NCBI GenBank assembly: GCA_002007465.1
Contig: LNAC01001211.1
Span: forward strand, 225,967-289,966
Source of the DNA: Ailurus styani
Taxonomy: Eukaryota; Chordata; Mammalia; Carnivora; Ailuridae
Length of the DNA stretch: 64,000 bases
Direction: 5' to 3'
In this document: piece by piece, positions 34,169-45,035 of the stretch
Layout of the letters: every line of letters begins with the position of its first letter
How positions within the stretch are numbered: the first letter of the stretch is position 1
The notes under the pieces: model-generated
Database searches by the model: none
Seen by the model: the letters and a program-made list of their open reading frames with translations, nothing else
Told to the model about the DNA's origin: nothing
Program-made: the position numbers and the translations under genes

Positions 34169-34372
34169 GGCGCCTGGGTGGCTCAGTGGGTTAAAGCCTC
34201 TGCTTTCGGCTCAGGTCATGATCTCAGCATCCTGGGATCGAGGCCCACATCAGGCTCTCTGCTCGGCAGGGAGCCTGCTTCCTCCTCTCCCTGTCTCTCT
34301 GCCTGCCTCTCTGCCTACTTGTAATCTCTCTCTGTGTCAAATAAATAAATAAAATCTTAAAAAAAAAAAAAA
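34169..34372 (+). mobile_element. SINEC, young, 15-bp TSD
   Basis: The target duplication GAAACAGTCTGCTTG lies at 34154-34168 and 34373-34387. Full-length body and A tail. The 146-codon minus frame across 34224-34664 is SINE antisense plus chance extension. Confidence 0.96.
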
Positions 34373-34387
34373 GAAACAGTCTGCTTG

Positions 34388-35175
34388 ATCTTACAAAAGG
34401 GAAGGTTTCTGCCAATTCTTTAGGCAGACCACATGAAGTGCTTTCATCTGTGTCAGAAAACACCATGATCAGGTGGGGCAAAAGTATTTCTATGACTTCT
34501 ACTCTCAAGCAAATATGCCTATAGCTACTCCTATTGCCTCCCACCAAGTTAAAAATAAAAGGAAAGAGTGAGCACTGAGGTTTTGACTTATGTGACTGGT
34601 CCTGTAGTCCTGTAAATACCACGTAAGTAAAAGAAAGATTAAGTTTCTTCAGCATGAATTTCACCTGTGTTTGTCTTCCAAGTTTTCTTATTCATGTGCT
34701 CCTCAAGCCCCTTTGGCTCATCTTCTTGAAGTTCGTTGTCTTTCTGCTACTCACTTCCACAATCACCTCCCTGACTGAAATGAAATTATCTTCCTCCACC
34801 CATGTCAGCCATAGGACTTAGGAAGAACTGAAGATTTGCCTCATGAGCAAGATAGACATGGTCTACATAGTAAAGGGCTGAAAGGGTCAGTAGACGAAGA
34901 TGTTCTAAGGCTGACTTAATTATATATACCTGATATTGACAATATGATTGCTTAAGGAACAAAAGGATATATGTGAAAAATGCCTGAATCAAGATTTTCT
35001 TTGGCTTTCTTTGAAACGATGTTTTTTTTCTTCATGGTTGAACCATGTCCTAATCAAGGATTTTTACCTTAGGTCAAATTTACCAGGGAAGGTTTCTAAC
35101 TAGCTATGTGAATGGTTGGCTCATATTTTTAGTAAGCATTTAGGAATTAGAATATATTAGAGTAGTCTGATGTAA
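34388..35175. other. Unique DNA, no recognised feature
   Basis: No repeat family recognised. Confidence 0.5.
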
Positions 35176-35290
35176 AATAGTGTTTCTCAGTGGGTTGTCT
35201 TCATTCCATCTATATCAGAATAATCTGAGATCCTTGGGATGAGGCTTAGAAATTTGCTTTTTATAAAGCATCAACTACTTTGTCCACTAA
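35176..35290 (+). repeat. MER5-like hAT relic (weak)
   Basis: 'gtgtttctcagtgggttgtc', 'atatcagaataatctgagat' and 'cttagaaatttgctttttat' weakly follow MER5. Degraded. Confidence 0.35.
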
Positions 35291-35334
35291 TGTCTATGAC
35301 CAACCTGAATAAAGAAACTAATATGGGCTTGAGA

Positions 35335-35490
35335 AAAATATAGACCTGAATTAAATCCCAGTTTCATCATTCACTATTTGTAGAAACTTGGAAGTCATGT
35401 GACTTAACTGACTCTTCTAATTTATTATTTGTAAGTTAAGAATGCTTTCAAAATTTCAAGATTGATTGAAAGAATAAAATGAGATATATG
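35335..35490 (+). repeat. MIR SINE
   Basis: 'tgaattaaatcccagtttca', 'gaagtcatgtgacttaactg' and 'gaaagaataaaatgagata' match the MIR core in order. Confidence 0.65.
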
Positions 35491-35525
35491 TGGAATGGCC
35501 AACTATGTGTTTAAAATATTGTGTA

Positions 35526-35712
35526 GGGCGCCTGGGTGGCTCAGTGGGTTAAAGCCTCTGCCTTCGGCTCAGGTCATGATCTCAGGGTCCTGGGATCGAG
35601 GCCCGCGTCGGGCTCTCTGCTCAGCTGGGAGCCTGCTTCCTCCTCTCTCTCTCTGCCTACTTGTAATCTCTCTCTGTCAAATAAATAAATAAAATCTTTA
35701 AAAAAATAAAAT
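35526..35712 (+). mobile_element. SINEC, young, perfect 13-bp TSD
   Basis: The target duplication AAAATATTGTGTA lies at 35513-35525 and 35713-35725. Head GGCGCCTGGGTGGCTCAGTG is intact. Confidence 0.95.
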
Positions 35713-35725
35713 AAAATATTGTGTA

Positions 35726-38700
35726 TACTCAGAGGTAGATTTACAATAAAATGCACTTGTATATACCCCTTTCAGAACTCTGGAATGGGGCCTAGAGCTA
35801 TAGCCTCACATGGTCATATGTATTGGCTAACTTTGAAGTATTAAGATATTATCATTCCAATCAGTTAAGTCCATAGCTCCTTCTGCTGTAACTCATAAAA
35901 TGGGCACTCCTGCTTGTGTGTTTTGGTGTGATGTGACTGTAGGCATTTTTAAGACTCAAGTAAGGGATGTTGAATTGAGAATACTTTTAGTTTGGACTGA
36001 ATGAACTATATTTCAGTTGTTTGCAGCTATCCAAAAGTAGACATGGAAGGTGGCTACCTTCCACTGTGGGAACCCCTCCCCCACCTAGCGTCAAGATCCA
36101 AAAATGCAGGGCTTGCAACAATTATGATGTTCAACAATAATAGACACACCTGAGAATATATGAGAAGTGGAGATGAAAAAAGGTGAAATGTATGGAACCA
36201 TAGGCTACTATGTGGAAAATTTTTCTTATCGTCAAGTGCATAAAACTGTAAGCAAAGGATATGGTTCTTAAAGATGCTAACTAAGGATATAAATTCTGTC
36301 AGGAATATAGATGCATGTCATTTTAAATGCACAAGGCATTATTTTTATTTTGGATTGGAAATCACACGCAGTAGAACTTATCACAATCCATGAGTTTGTG
36401 AGCCACAATCCATAGTAGTACTATAATCACAAATTATAGTTGATGCATTCCAACTATAATAATAATAATAATAATACAATCAAGCACTCTAGAGGAAAGA
36501 CTCAACTACATTTATATTCTCTTTAGAAAAAAAGACATTGTAAGATAATTTTCCTATCAAAAAGTAACTAAAGATTTATACTAAAAAATGCAGAAAAGTG
36601 AATTTTAGAAGTACATTAGACACAAATAATAAAAATTATTATTTTCTGGATCTTATGATACTTTCAGTAAATCATAGTTCTTTTAAAATTTGCATTTTAT
36701 TATATTTCTTTGTTCACTCTAAATAACACACTTATATTTAATTTCTATTTATAATTTTTGTTCTTTTATTTTAAAAGGGCCCTATACTTATTTAAGCTTC
36801 ACATCTCAGAAAATATGGATCCATTTCTGTGAGAATCTAGTGTGCATGGTGATGGAGACTATATTTGTTGTTGATAAGCATCATACACAAAATTTAAAAA
36901 CTGATTAGAATAATGAATTGTCCAGTATAAACATCTAGCTAAGCTATCCAAATACATGGTGAGAATCAAAACATCTCTGTATTTTATTTCATTGAGAAAA
37001 TTAATAGTCTTGATTTTAAGATAGAATTGGGTGACATTTAAACTGTCTTTGATGTTATAACTACAGGGTCATAGCCAGGATGACATAGTAGTAACTCACT
37101 TCAGATTTACTATTTACAGGTCAGTGATTCACATGCACAAGTGGATACAGATGATAAAACATAATACTGTGAGGGGGGTAGGACTAAAATAACAGGGGAC
37201 CCTGAAGGCTGAAAACACATTCTTTTCTTCCATTTTAACGTTTCCAAACCATTATATCCACAATGAAAACCAGGACTTACAGAATAAGCCTCACCAACAT
37301 TTTGTTGTTATTGTTGTTTCCATTGATTTCTTTTTCTCAAGTATCTTTTGCATTGTTCTAAGCTGTTAAACAAAAGTTTGGAATACTCTGTTTTTGTCAC
37401 AAGCAGACATACAGGTCATTAGATCTTGTGGGAAAAATGCAAGTTCTTGAAAACCAGTACAGTTAAAAGCCAAGGAAATGTTATTGAAGGCTGGCATCAA
37501 TGAGCGAAATTGCCTTAGAGATACAATTCAAATCATTGCGGAATCACTAGATACAATGACCTTAGACTCATTGTGACTCTTCTGAGGAGTTATTTTTGAA
37601 GAAGTTACTGAATCTGGAAGCACCCGGGGTAGGTAACAAAGTATAATGGGAGGTGAAAGTATGAGCTGCGAAGAATCTTCTATTAACTAAATTCTAAGAC
37701 AAAAACACAAATTGTAGGTTATTAAAAGTAAGAATGAGTGCAAGTAAAACTATTTATTCCTCATTTATGGTTTTCATTTATTTCTAAAGGACTGATATTT
37801 GCATAGATAAGGTTCTTAGGACTAACATTACTTTGACTCTAATTGTTACTTGAGCTGAACTTTAAATCTGTCTTAACATTTGATTTTACTTGATCATAGT
37901 ATAGCTTTTTTTGAATGTTTAGTAGTGCTAATAGTTTTCTGCTATTTGTAAGAGTTGTAATAACTTTCTAGATATAAACAGAAAAAAGTTTGAAACCACA
38001 TGCACTACTTTTCCTAAATCTCAGAATGGAGTGGCAAAGCTTTAAAGTTTCTAGACATAAAAATTTCATGTACAATGGAGACTGCAGCCCCTATGGGGAA
38101 AAATTAATTGTACCCTATGCATTTTTTTTCCTAGGCCTAAAACGTAAGAATAAAAATAACACATTGGGGAAATCTAAATATATTCAGATAAGTAAGTTAA
38201 TGGACAGCAGGCATTTCAATTATAAATAATTAGATTTCTAATTGCATTAAAATTCTAGTAATTATTATGATGAAAAAAATCATAATTATCATGCCATCCA
38301 TCACTAGGATTGGGCCTCTATCCCTGTTGCTTAATCATATTAAAGCTGAGTTTTGTTTACCCATTTAGTTAAGATTTACAGAAAGCCGGTAATATGCAAA
38401 GTGTTGTCCTTAGAAACTATGATGAAGATATGAAATACGATGTACTCCTCCAAGAAGTTTTCTGTTTAGAAAACATGAAGCAATCGATTTAAGTTTTACA
38501 TACATGATTAGGAAATAAGAGAAGTGGGAAGGAGGTGTGAGATAAAAAAGAGAATAGTCAGAATTACTAGCTTGCAGGGAAATCTTTCAAAATTGAAAAA
38601 TTGCCTTCTACCCTGCAGTTTACATAAAGGAAACTTCCCTTGTAAAATCAGCTCTTCAACAACAACAACAACAACAAAAAACCCAATAATTAAGGAAATT

Positions 38701-38859
38701 AAGAAGGGTTTCTTAGCACCCCTCAATCTCAAGTACTCACAAGGTTTCTCAGTGTCAACCCAGCATCTCATCTTTTTTATCTGGGGAATTCTGACTGTTT
38801 TTGCTCAGGTGATAGGAATGCTGCAGAAACCCTCACCCTTTTAATTGTCATCTTCTTTT
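35726..38859. other. Unique AT-rich DNA with minor simple repeats
   Basis: About 3.1 kb without a mobile element I recognise. It contains (AAT)n at about 36457-36476 and (CAA)n at about 38659-38680. Overlapping opposite-strand frames near 38508-38844 (87 and 106 codons) carry no recognisable domain. Confidence 0.5.
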
Positions 38860-38874
38860 AAAGATGGTGGTAAG

Positions 38875-38999
38875 ATGTGATGAGCTCCAGGTGTTATACA
38901 CAACTGATAAATTATTGAACACTATTTCTGAAACTAATGATGTACTGTATGTTGGCTAATTGAATTTAAATAAGAATAAATAAATAAAATTTAAAAAAT
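38875..38999 (+). mobile_element. Severely 5'-truncated carnivore L1 tail
   Basis: Only about 125 bp: 'gatgagctccaggtgttata' to 'gttggctaattgaatttaaa' and an A-rich end. The target duplication AAAGATGGTGGTAAG / AAAGATAGTAGTAAG lies at 38860-38874 and 39000-39014. Confidence 0.88.
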
Positions 39000-39378
39000 A
39001 AAGATAGTAGTAAGTTTAGATTTTCATAGTTGTCCCCAACAACCTCACAGAATCTTTCTTTAGTTACAGTGCCATTCTGTAGAGCTCCAAGGTTTCTGGT
39101 TTTCCTGAGGCTCAGTGAGAATTATCTAGTACCACTGTACCTATGTATCATATGCAAACATGCAGAGTCTTTTCCTCTTAGCCCTTCAGAGACATGAAAG
39201 CAATGCTAGGAATTTTATTCTTTCTTCTTAACTCAAGATTAATAATTTTCCAAACATGATACCCAAATGTATGACATTTGATTACAATTAGGAAGAACAG
39301 CTTTATAATGTATTTGTATGTCTATTTGTATTATATAGTTGATATATATATTTATAAAAATGGAATCACACCATACAT

Positions 39379-39566
39379 GGTTTTGTAAACTACTTTCCAC
39401 TCAATAATATATCCTTATGAATAATTATTATTATATTATATTATAATATTAATTATATTATGTAATATATATAATTATACCATTATATTATATTATTATA
39501 ATAATAATAGTCATTCTTATTATTCATAAGGATATATTATTGAGTGGAAAAGTAGTCTACAAAACC
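39379..39566. repeat. AT-rich inverted repeat, ~47-bp arms
   Basis: Left arm 39379-39425 and right arm 39519-39566 are reverse complements except for one substitution and one single-base indel. The spacer of about 93 bp is nearly pure A/T and partly self-complementary, so the hairpin could extend further. The left arm matches L1 sequence and the right arm is its inverted copy. Confidence 0.92.
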
Positions 39567-39671
39567 ACATATGAATTAGCTACTTCACTATTTTTAAGAG
39601 CAGCATACATTCTATTGTTTAAGTAAGACAGTATTTATTGTCCATTCTGCCTTTTAGACGTATGTGATATT

Positions 39672-39795
39672 TTATTCAACAAACATGTACTATATGCCGG
39701 ACTTTATTCTAAGTATTTTATAAATATTAACATATTTAGTCATCATCACAACTATATGATGTAGGGTCTCTAATTTTTTATTATAGCCAGTTTTC
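39672..39795 (-). repeat. MIR/L2-type relic
   Basis: 'attcaacaaacatgtactat' and 'catcacaactatatgatgta' match the reverse complement of the MIR/L2 3' region. Confidence 0.55.
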
Positions 39796-40009
39796 AATTA
39801 GTGTCTTTAGACTTGTATCCTTATACCATCCTCAGGAAAATGTTTAGGAGTGCAATTTCTACATCAAATAGATAGGAATTTTAACTTATAGATACTGCTG
39901 ATATCATATCAGTTAATTCTATAAGAAGCATATGAAAGTGTACGTTTTCCCATTCTTGACAACATGTATATTCCTTCTCTTTGAGTTTACTAAAAATTAG
40001 TAATTTTTA

Positions 40010-40170
40010 TTTTTTTATAGATTTTTTTAATGTATTTACTTGACAGAGAGAGAGAGAGATCACAAGTAGGCAGAGAGAGGAGGAAGCAGGCTCCCCACTG
40101 AGCAGGGAGCCTGGGATCATGACCTGAGCCAAAGGCAGAGGCTTTAACCCACTGAGCCACCCAGGTGCCC
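40010..40170 (-). mobile_element. SINEC with internal shortening, 18-bp TSD
   Basis: The target duplication AAAA[A/G]TTAGTAATTTTTA lies at 39992-40009 and 40171-40188. The body lacks about 40 bp of the usual middle (no 'gatgcgggactcgatccca' block). Confidence 0.94.
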
Positions 40171-40188
40171 AAAAGTTAGTAATTTTTA

Positions 40189-41485
40189 GGTAGGTTCTTC
40201 TGAATAACCAGTTAGCTCTGTGGGCAGCTGTGAATGTAGAGGAGAAGTTAAAGATAGCTAAATATAACAATATGAGAACAATGATAACAATGTTGGAGGC
40301 TGCTCTACACTAATAGAAGGTCTGCGTCATTACCACTGTTGGAATGTGTAACTCCCATTCGTAAGAGCTGCTTCTTAGCACAAGGACTCATTATCATCCT
40401 GTTGAGAATTTAGAGTACAAGTCAGTTAGCTTATTTACTAAGCATTAAATGTCTTACTGATGTTCTTCATCTTGATTTGAACCTCAGTTCAGAAGCTGTC
40501 ATCCTGATTTGCCTTTCTCCCTGCAGGTACTGTAAGAGTCCTAGCATGAGTAAGCTGTCCCTCAGAGTTGAGGACCGTGTCTTGGACATGTTGGTCTTCC
40601 CAGACCTTCTTCAGAAACCCAGATCCAAGAACTGAGTCCTACTAACTCTTACCTGATGACTAGCATCCAGACTTCTTCAAACTGCCAAGGTCTCCTTGCC
40701 ATATTTTGTCATTCTGCCAACCATCTACCTGAACCCCTGACTCAAAAGTTCTGTCTGCTTGTATAGCTATATGTTGCCTGCTATTGATGTCTTCCTGTCT
40801 GCCCATCTTTTGGTTTGTCTCCTTATCTGGAACCCATCAGTGGTGTGCACTTAGTTCTACTATAAGACCACCTGCCCATCTTGTGTGGATTTTCTCTATT
40901 TGGTACCTAGCTATGGCTGATTTGACTCACTTTGTCACTGACAGGCAAAAATTACTTAAAGTGTCATTACAAAATCAAGGGCTGAATTGTATTCTCTAGG
41001 CTTTATGTTTAGTGCTGTAATTGGAGGATCCAACCTATGGCAGAGTCAAACATCTGGAATAGCATCTGCAGGTAAAGAGTAAACAGCTGGTGTGAAAGTG
41101 TAACCCAAACTCAGAGACATTGAAAAATATGGACCTTATTTACCTTCTAATACTGTTCCACAGACTAAGTTGGGATAATGTGGAATGTTACCAGCTTCAT
41201 TCTGTACTGATTATAGCAACATTTTTTGTTGTGAAACCCCTGATTGATGAGTTTCACTGGTGACCGTGACTTGATGTAACTTCTTGTGTGGTATATCAGA
41301 GGATGTGCATTCTGCATTGAAGGGGTCTATAACTTTCTCGAACTCACATCTTACATCTCAGTGTGTCCTCTGAAGTGGAATAGCATGGAAGCTATATTAG
41401 GGTGTGAGATGTTTCTTTCAACTGCTGTTTGGCTGAATATTATTTCCTGCTTTGTATTCTTTTAATCTAAATGAGCAGATGGGGA
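40189..41485. other. Unclassified DNA
   Basis: About 1.3 kb, somewhat less AT-rich than its neighbours at 40500-41000. A splice-acceptor-like site lies at 40505-40526, followed by a 36-codon open frame. I cannot assign any family. Confidence 0.4.
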
Positions 41486-42099
41486 CCTATAATGTACTGG
41501 GAATTCACATTCACATGCACATTGCTGTGCAATTGTTACCACCACCCATTTCCAGAACAATTGATCATCACAAACTGAAACTCTGTATCCAGAGACTGTA
41601 ACTCCTCACTTCTCTCTCCCATGGGTCCCTGGTAACCACCATTCTAACTTTATGTCTCTAAGAATTTGTCTACTCTAGGTACCTCATAGAAGTGGAATCA
41701 TACAATATGATTTTATTTTGTGTCAGGATACATTTCACTTAGAATAATGTTTTCAAGGTTCATCCCTGTTGTAGCATGTATTAGTATATTATTCCTTTGT
41801 ATGGCTGAGTTATATTCCATCATATGGATATGTACATTTTATTTATCCATTGATCTATTGATGGACATTTGGGTTGTTTCCACCTTTTGGCTATTACAAA
41901 TAATGCTGCTATGAAAATTGCTATACAAATCGAAGTCCCTGCTTTCAATTCTATATACGCTAGGTCATAAGGTAATTACAGGTTTGATTTTTTGAGGAAC
42001 TGTTTTGTTTTCCATAGTGGCTGTACCATCTTATGTTTCCTTTAGTAATGCATATAGTTGAAATTTCCACATATCCTTGCCAACACTTGGTATATTTTT

Positions 42100-42275
42100 A
42101 CTTCCTTCTCTTTTCCCTCCCTGCCCCCTCACTGCTTCCCTTTCTCCCTCCCTCCCTTCCTTCCTTTCTTCCTTCCTTCCTTCCTTCCCTTTCTTTCCTC
42201 CTTCCCTCTTTTCCTCCTTCCTCCTTCTCCCTCTCACCATCTCTCTCTTTCTTTTTTCTTTCTTTTATAGCCATT
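42100..42275. repeat. (CCTT)n-type polypyrimidine tract
   Basis: About 170 bp almost purely pyrimidine on the plus strand, inside the antisense L1. L1-like text resumes at 'atagccattctaatgggtgc'. Poly-Ser/Pro/Leu frames here are repeat translation. Confidence 0.95.
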
Positions 42276-42823
42276 CTAATGGGTGCTAACAGATATCTGA
42301 ATGTGACTTTTAATTTGCATATCTCTAATGATATAATATTGAACTTTCATGTGCTTATTAACATTTTGTATATCTTCTTTGGAAAAATGTCTATTAGTGT
42401 CTTTTGACAGTTTTTTTTCAATTGAGTTGTTTGGTTTTATTGTGGATGAATTGTAGGAGTACTTTACACTTTTAGATATTAATTTCTTATCAGATATATG
42501 ATTTTCAAATATTTTCTCTCATACTATGGATTTCCTTTTTACTCCCTTGATAGTGTTTTTGAAAGTTTTTAATTTTGATGAAGTCTAATTTTTCTCTTTT
42601 TGTTTTTGTTGTCACCTGTGCTTTTTGTATCATATTCAAGAAATCAGTGCCAAATCCAATGTCATGAATTTTGGTATACAGAGTAGTGATAGTGTAGTGG
42701 TTCTAATTTAAGTCTTTTGCATGAGGATATCCATTTTTCTTAAAATTTATTGAAAAGAATGTCCTTTTTGCATTGAATAATCTTGGCACCATATTTGATG
42801 ATACATAGCATTAATAGTAAGTT

Positions 42824-42851
42824 TTAGGGTTAGGGTTAGGGTTAGGGTTAG
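42824..42851 (+). repeat. Interstitial telomeric repeat (TTAGGG)4
   Basis: Four perfect TTAGGG units plus TTAG. It is flanked by the 10-bp direct repeat TAGTAAGTTT at 42815-42824 and 42849-42858, which overlaps the tract ends. The host sequence is antisense L1 ORF2, where the uninterrupted form would read 'tagtaagttt' once. Confidence 0.97.
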
Positions 42852-44194
42852 TAAGTTTAAAAAGGAAGTGTGAGTCCCTTATACTTTGTTATTTTCCAGG
42901 ATTGTTTTGTCTATTAACATTCTCTTGAAATTCCATGTGAATTTTAATTTGGATTTTTACATTTATGCAAAAATTGCTATGAGGATTCTGATATTGTACT
43001 GAAGCTGTAGGTTGCTTTTGGGTAGTAGTCAGCTAAACCATATTGTCATATGATCCATAAACACAGATTGTCTTGTCTAACTTTGATATCAGGGTAATGC
43101 TGACCTCATTCAATGAGCTAGAAAGTTTTCCTTTCTCTTCAATTATTTGGAAGGGTCTAGAGAGGATTGGTCCTAATTCTTCTTTAAATGTTTGGTATAA
43201 TTTATCACTGAAGCCATCTGGTCCAGGGTTTTTTGTTGGAAAGTTTTTGATTACTGATCCTACCTCCTTATTAGTTATAATTTATTCTGATTATCTATTT
43301 CTTTATGACTTAGTCTTAATAGGCTTTGTGTTTCTAGAAATCTGTGCATATGATCTAGGCCAAACTATTTGTTGGCTTATAATTATTCATAGTACTCTTT
43401 TATAATCCCTTTTATTTTTGTTAAATTAGCAATAATGTCCTCACTTTTATTTCTAATTTTAGTTATTTGAGAATTCTCTTGGTTTTTTTTAGTCAATCTA
43501 AGGAATCTTGTTAATTTCGTTGATCTTTTTGAAGAATGAATTTTTAGTTTCATTGCTTTCCCTATTGTTTTTATATTGTCTATCTACATGCTAACTCTTA
43601 TTTCCTTCTGCTAGCTTTGTGTTTAGTTTTCTTTTGTCTTTCTAGTTCCTTGAAGTGTAAAGTCAGGTTGTTGATTTGAGACCTTTCTTCTTTTTTCATC
43701 TAAGTCTTTATAGCTAAAAATTTCCCTTGTAGCACTACTTTTGCTGCATTCCATAAAATTGATAGATTCTGCTCCCTTTGCTTTGAGAGAGAGAATTTGG
43801 AACTGGTTTGATGACTTTTCCAGATCAAAAATGTGCTGTGCCAAGAAAGGGATGGGGGAAAAAACAAATAAAAATGCCATGAAATTCCCCACATTATCGA
43901 AGATGTCTTTTTTTCTTTTTCTTTCTTTCTTTTTTTTTATTGGGTATTTGCTTGGCTGACTATTTTTCATGGTCCCATAAAGTTAGTTTCTGGTTGTTTT
44001 TGATGTTTTTAAGTGGAATGAGGGCCTGGAGTTTCCTAGACTTCCATTTTGCTGACACCACTCCAAGATATTGTTTTTTACTTTCATGATGGAGCCTGTG
44101 TAAGTAGACAGTGTAAACATAGGTCTACATTATAGAATTAATACCTGTGATTGAGTTGATATAGGGAACACGGGTCTAGAACCACTAGCAGAAC

Positions 44195-44400
44195 CACTAC
44201 TTAGGTTCAAATTATGGATCTCTCCCAATCATCATCTCTTTGTCCTGGGAAATTCTCTTAATTTTTTTCATGTCTCAGTTTCTTCATCTGAAAGTTGAAG
44301 AAATAATAAGATATACTTGAGGATTTTAATGTGTAAATGAATATAAGCCCTTAGAATAATGCTAGTCAAATGTTTGGTTATCAACAAATGGTCAAATATT
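44195..44400 (+). repeat. MIR SINE
   Basis: 'ttcaaattatggatctctcc', 'gtctcagtttcttcatctga' and 'gcccttagaataatgctagt' match MIR in order. Confidence 0.75.
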
Positions 44401-44696
44401 ATAACTATATAAAATTTGGTGTATATCAGTGTTATAAAGAATATTTCTTTATAGTATCAATCTCCTAAACAGTTTTAATTACTGATTCAAATATGGTGAT
44501 TTCTGTGTATGCATATACTAATGAGTCATGAATATGTTGCTTAAATATTTAGATGCTACTTTTTTCAATATTTTGTTACTTAAAAATCTCACAAAATAAA
44601 ATTTATAATTAATTTTTAATTGAAAATTACCTAAAAATGTGCAACTATACTTTATCTATTCTTTCCAATAAGCTCTCTGATAGACTGACAACAGAA
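44401..44696. other. No recognised feature
   Basis: AT-rich unique DNA. Confidence 0.45.
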
Positions 44697-45035
44697 ATAA
44701 TAATGCTTACACTTTTTTTTTAAAGATTTTATTTATTTATTTGAAAGAGGTAAAGAGCACAAGTAGGCAGAGAGGCAGGCAGAGGGAGAGGGAGAAGCCG
44801 GCTCTCTGCGGAGCAGGGAGCCCGATGCAGGACTCGATCCCAGGACCCTGGGACCATGACCTGAGCCGAAGGCAGCGGCTTAAATGACTGAGCCAGGCAC
44901 CCGATAATGCTTACACTTAATTGAGTCTGTTTATGTACCAGGTATCATTCTAGTACTTGATTTACAAGTATTTTACTCACAAATACCATATGAGGTGTGT
45001 ACAATTATAATCTTTCCTGTATATCTAAAAAACCA
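44697..45035 (-). repeat. MIR SINE (reverse) split by a SINEC
   Basis: 'ttatgtaccaggtatcattc' and 'acaaataccatatgaggtgt' match the reverse MIR 3' half. The SINEC at 44715-44903 sits near its start. Confidence 0.65.
44715..44903 (-). mobile_element. SINEC in a MIR, perfect 15-bp TSD
   Basis: The target duplication ATAATGCTTACACTT lies at 44700-44714 and 44904-44918. The head end is partly deleted ('actgagccaggcacccg', lacking the second CCAC). Confidence 0.95.

Larger units (their letters stand above)
39310..39985 (-). mobile_element. Antisense old L1 3' region
   Basis: 'aaatggaatcacaccataca', 'tttttaagagcagcatacat', 'atgtttaggagtgcaatttc' and 'tatagatactgctgatatca' follow the reverse complement of an L1M 3' region. 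It is interrupted by an inverted repeat (39379-39566) and a MIR/L2 piece (39672-39795). Confidence 0.6.
41490..44075 (-). mobile_element. Antisense L1M with internal deletions
   Basis: From left to right it reads as the reverse complement of an L1. The 3' UTR spans 41490-42100 ('taggtacctcatagaagtgg', 'caccttttggctattacaaa'). ORF2 C-terminal to N-terminal parts span 42280-43770 ('gatatcagggtaatgctgac', 'gaagccatctggtccagggt'). A 5'-UTR-like end lies at about 43930-44075 ('attttgctgacaccactcc'). At least two internal segments are missing, and a CT-rich tract and a telomeric insert interrupt it. The 110-codon plus frame at 43073-43405 is antisense ORF2. Confidence 0.85.

Noticed and set aside
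34224..34664. Longest open frame, 146 codons on the minus strand
   Set aside because: Its C-terminal part is antisense SINE and the rest shows no domain or gene context.
42031..42407. 124-codon frame rich in Ser/Pro/Leu/Phe
   Set aside because: It spans the (CCTT)n tract and translates it in all three frames.
42824..42851. Chromosome end or fusion point
   Set aside because: Only four units, in one orientation, inside an L1 with continuous flanks; a fusion would give longer head-to-head arrays.
43073..43405. 110-codon plus frame with hydrophobic stretches
   Set aside because: It is antisense to L1 ORF2; the low-stop strand reflects L1 composition.
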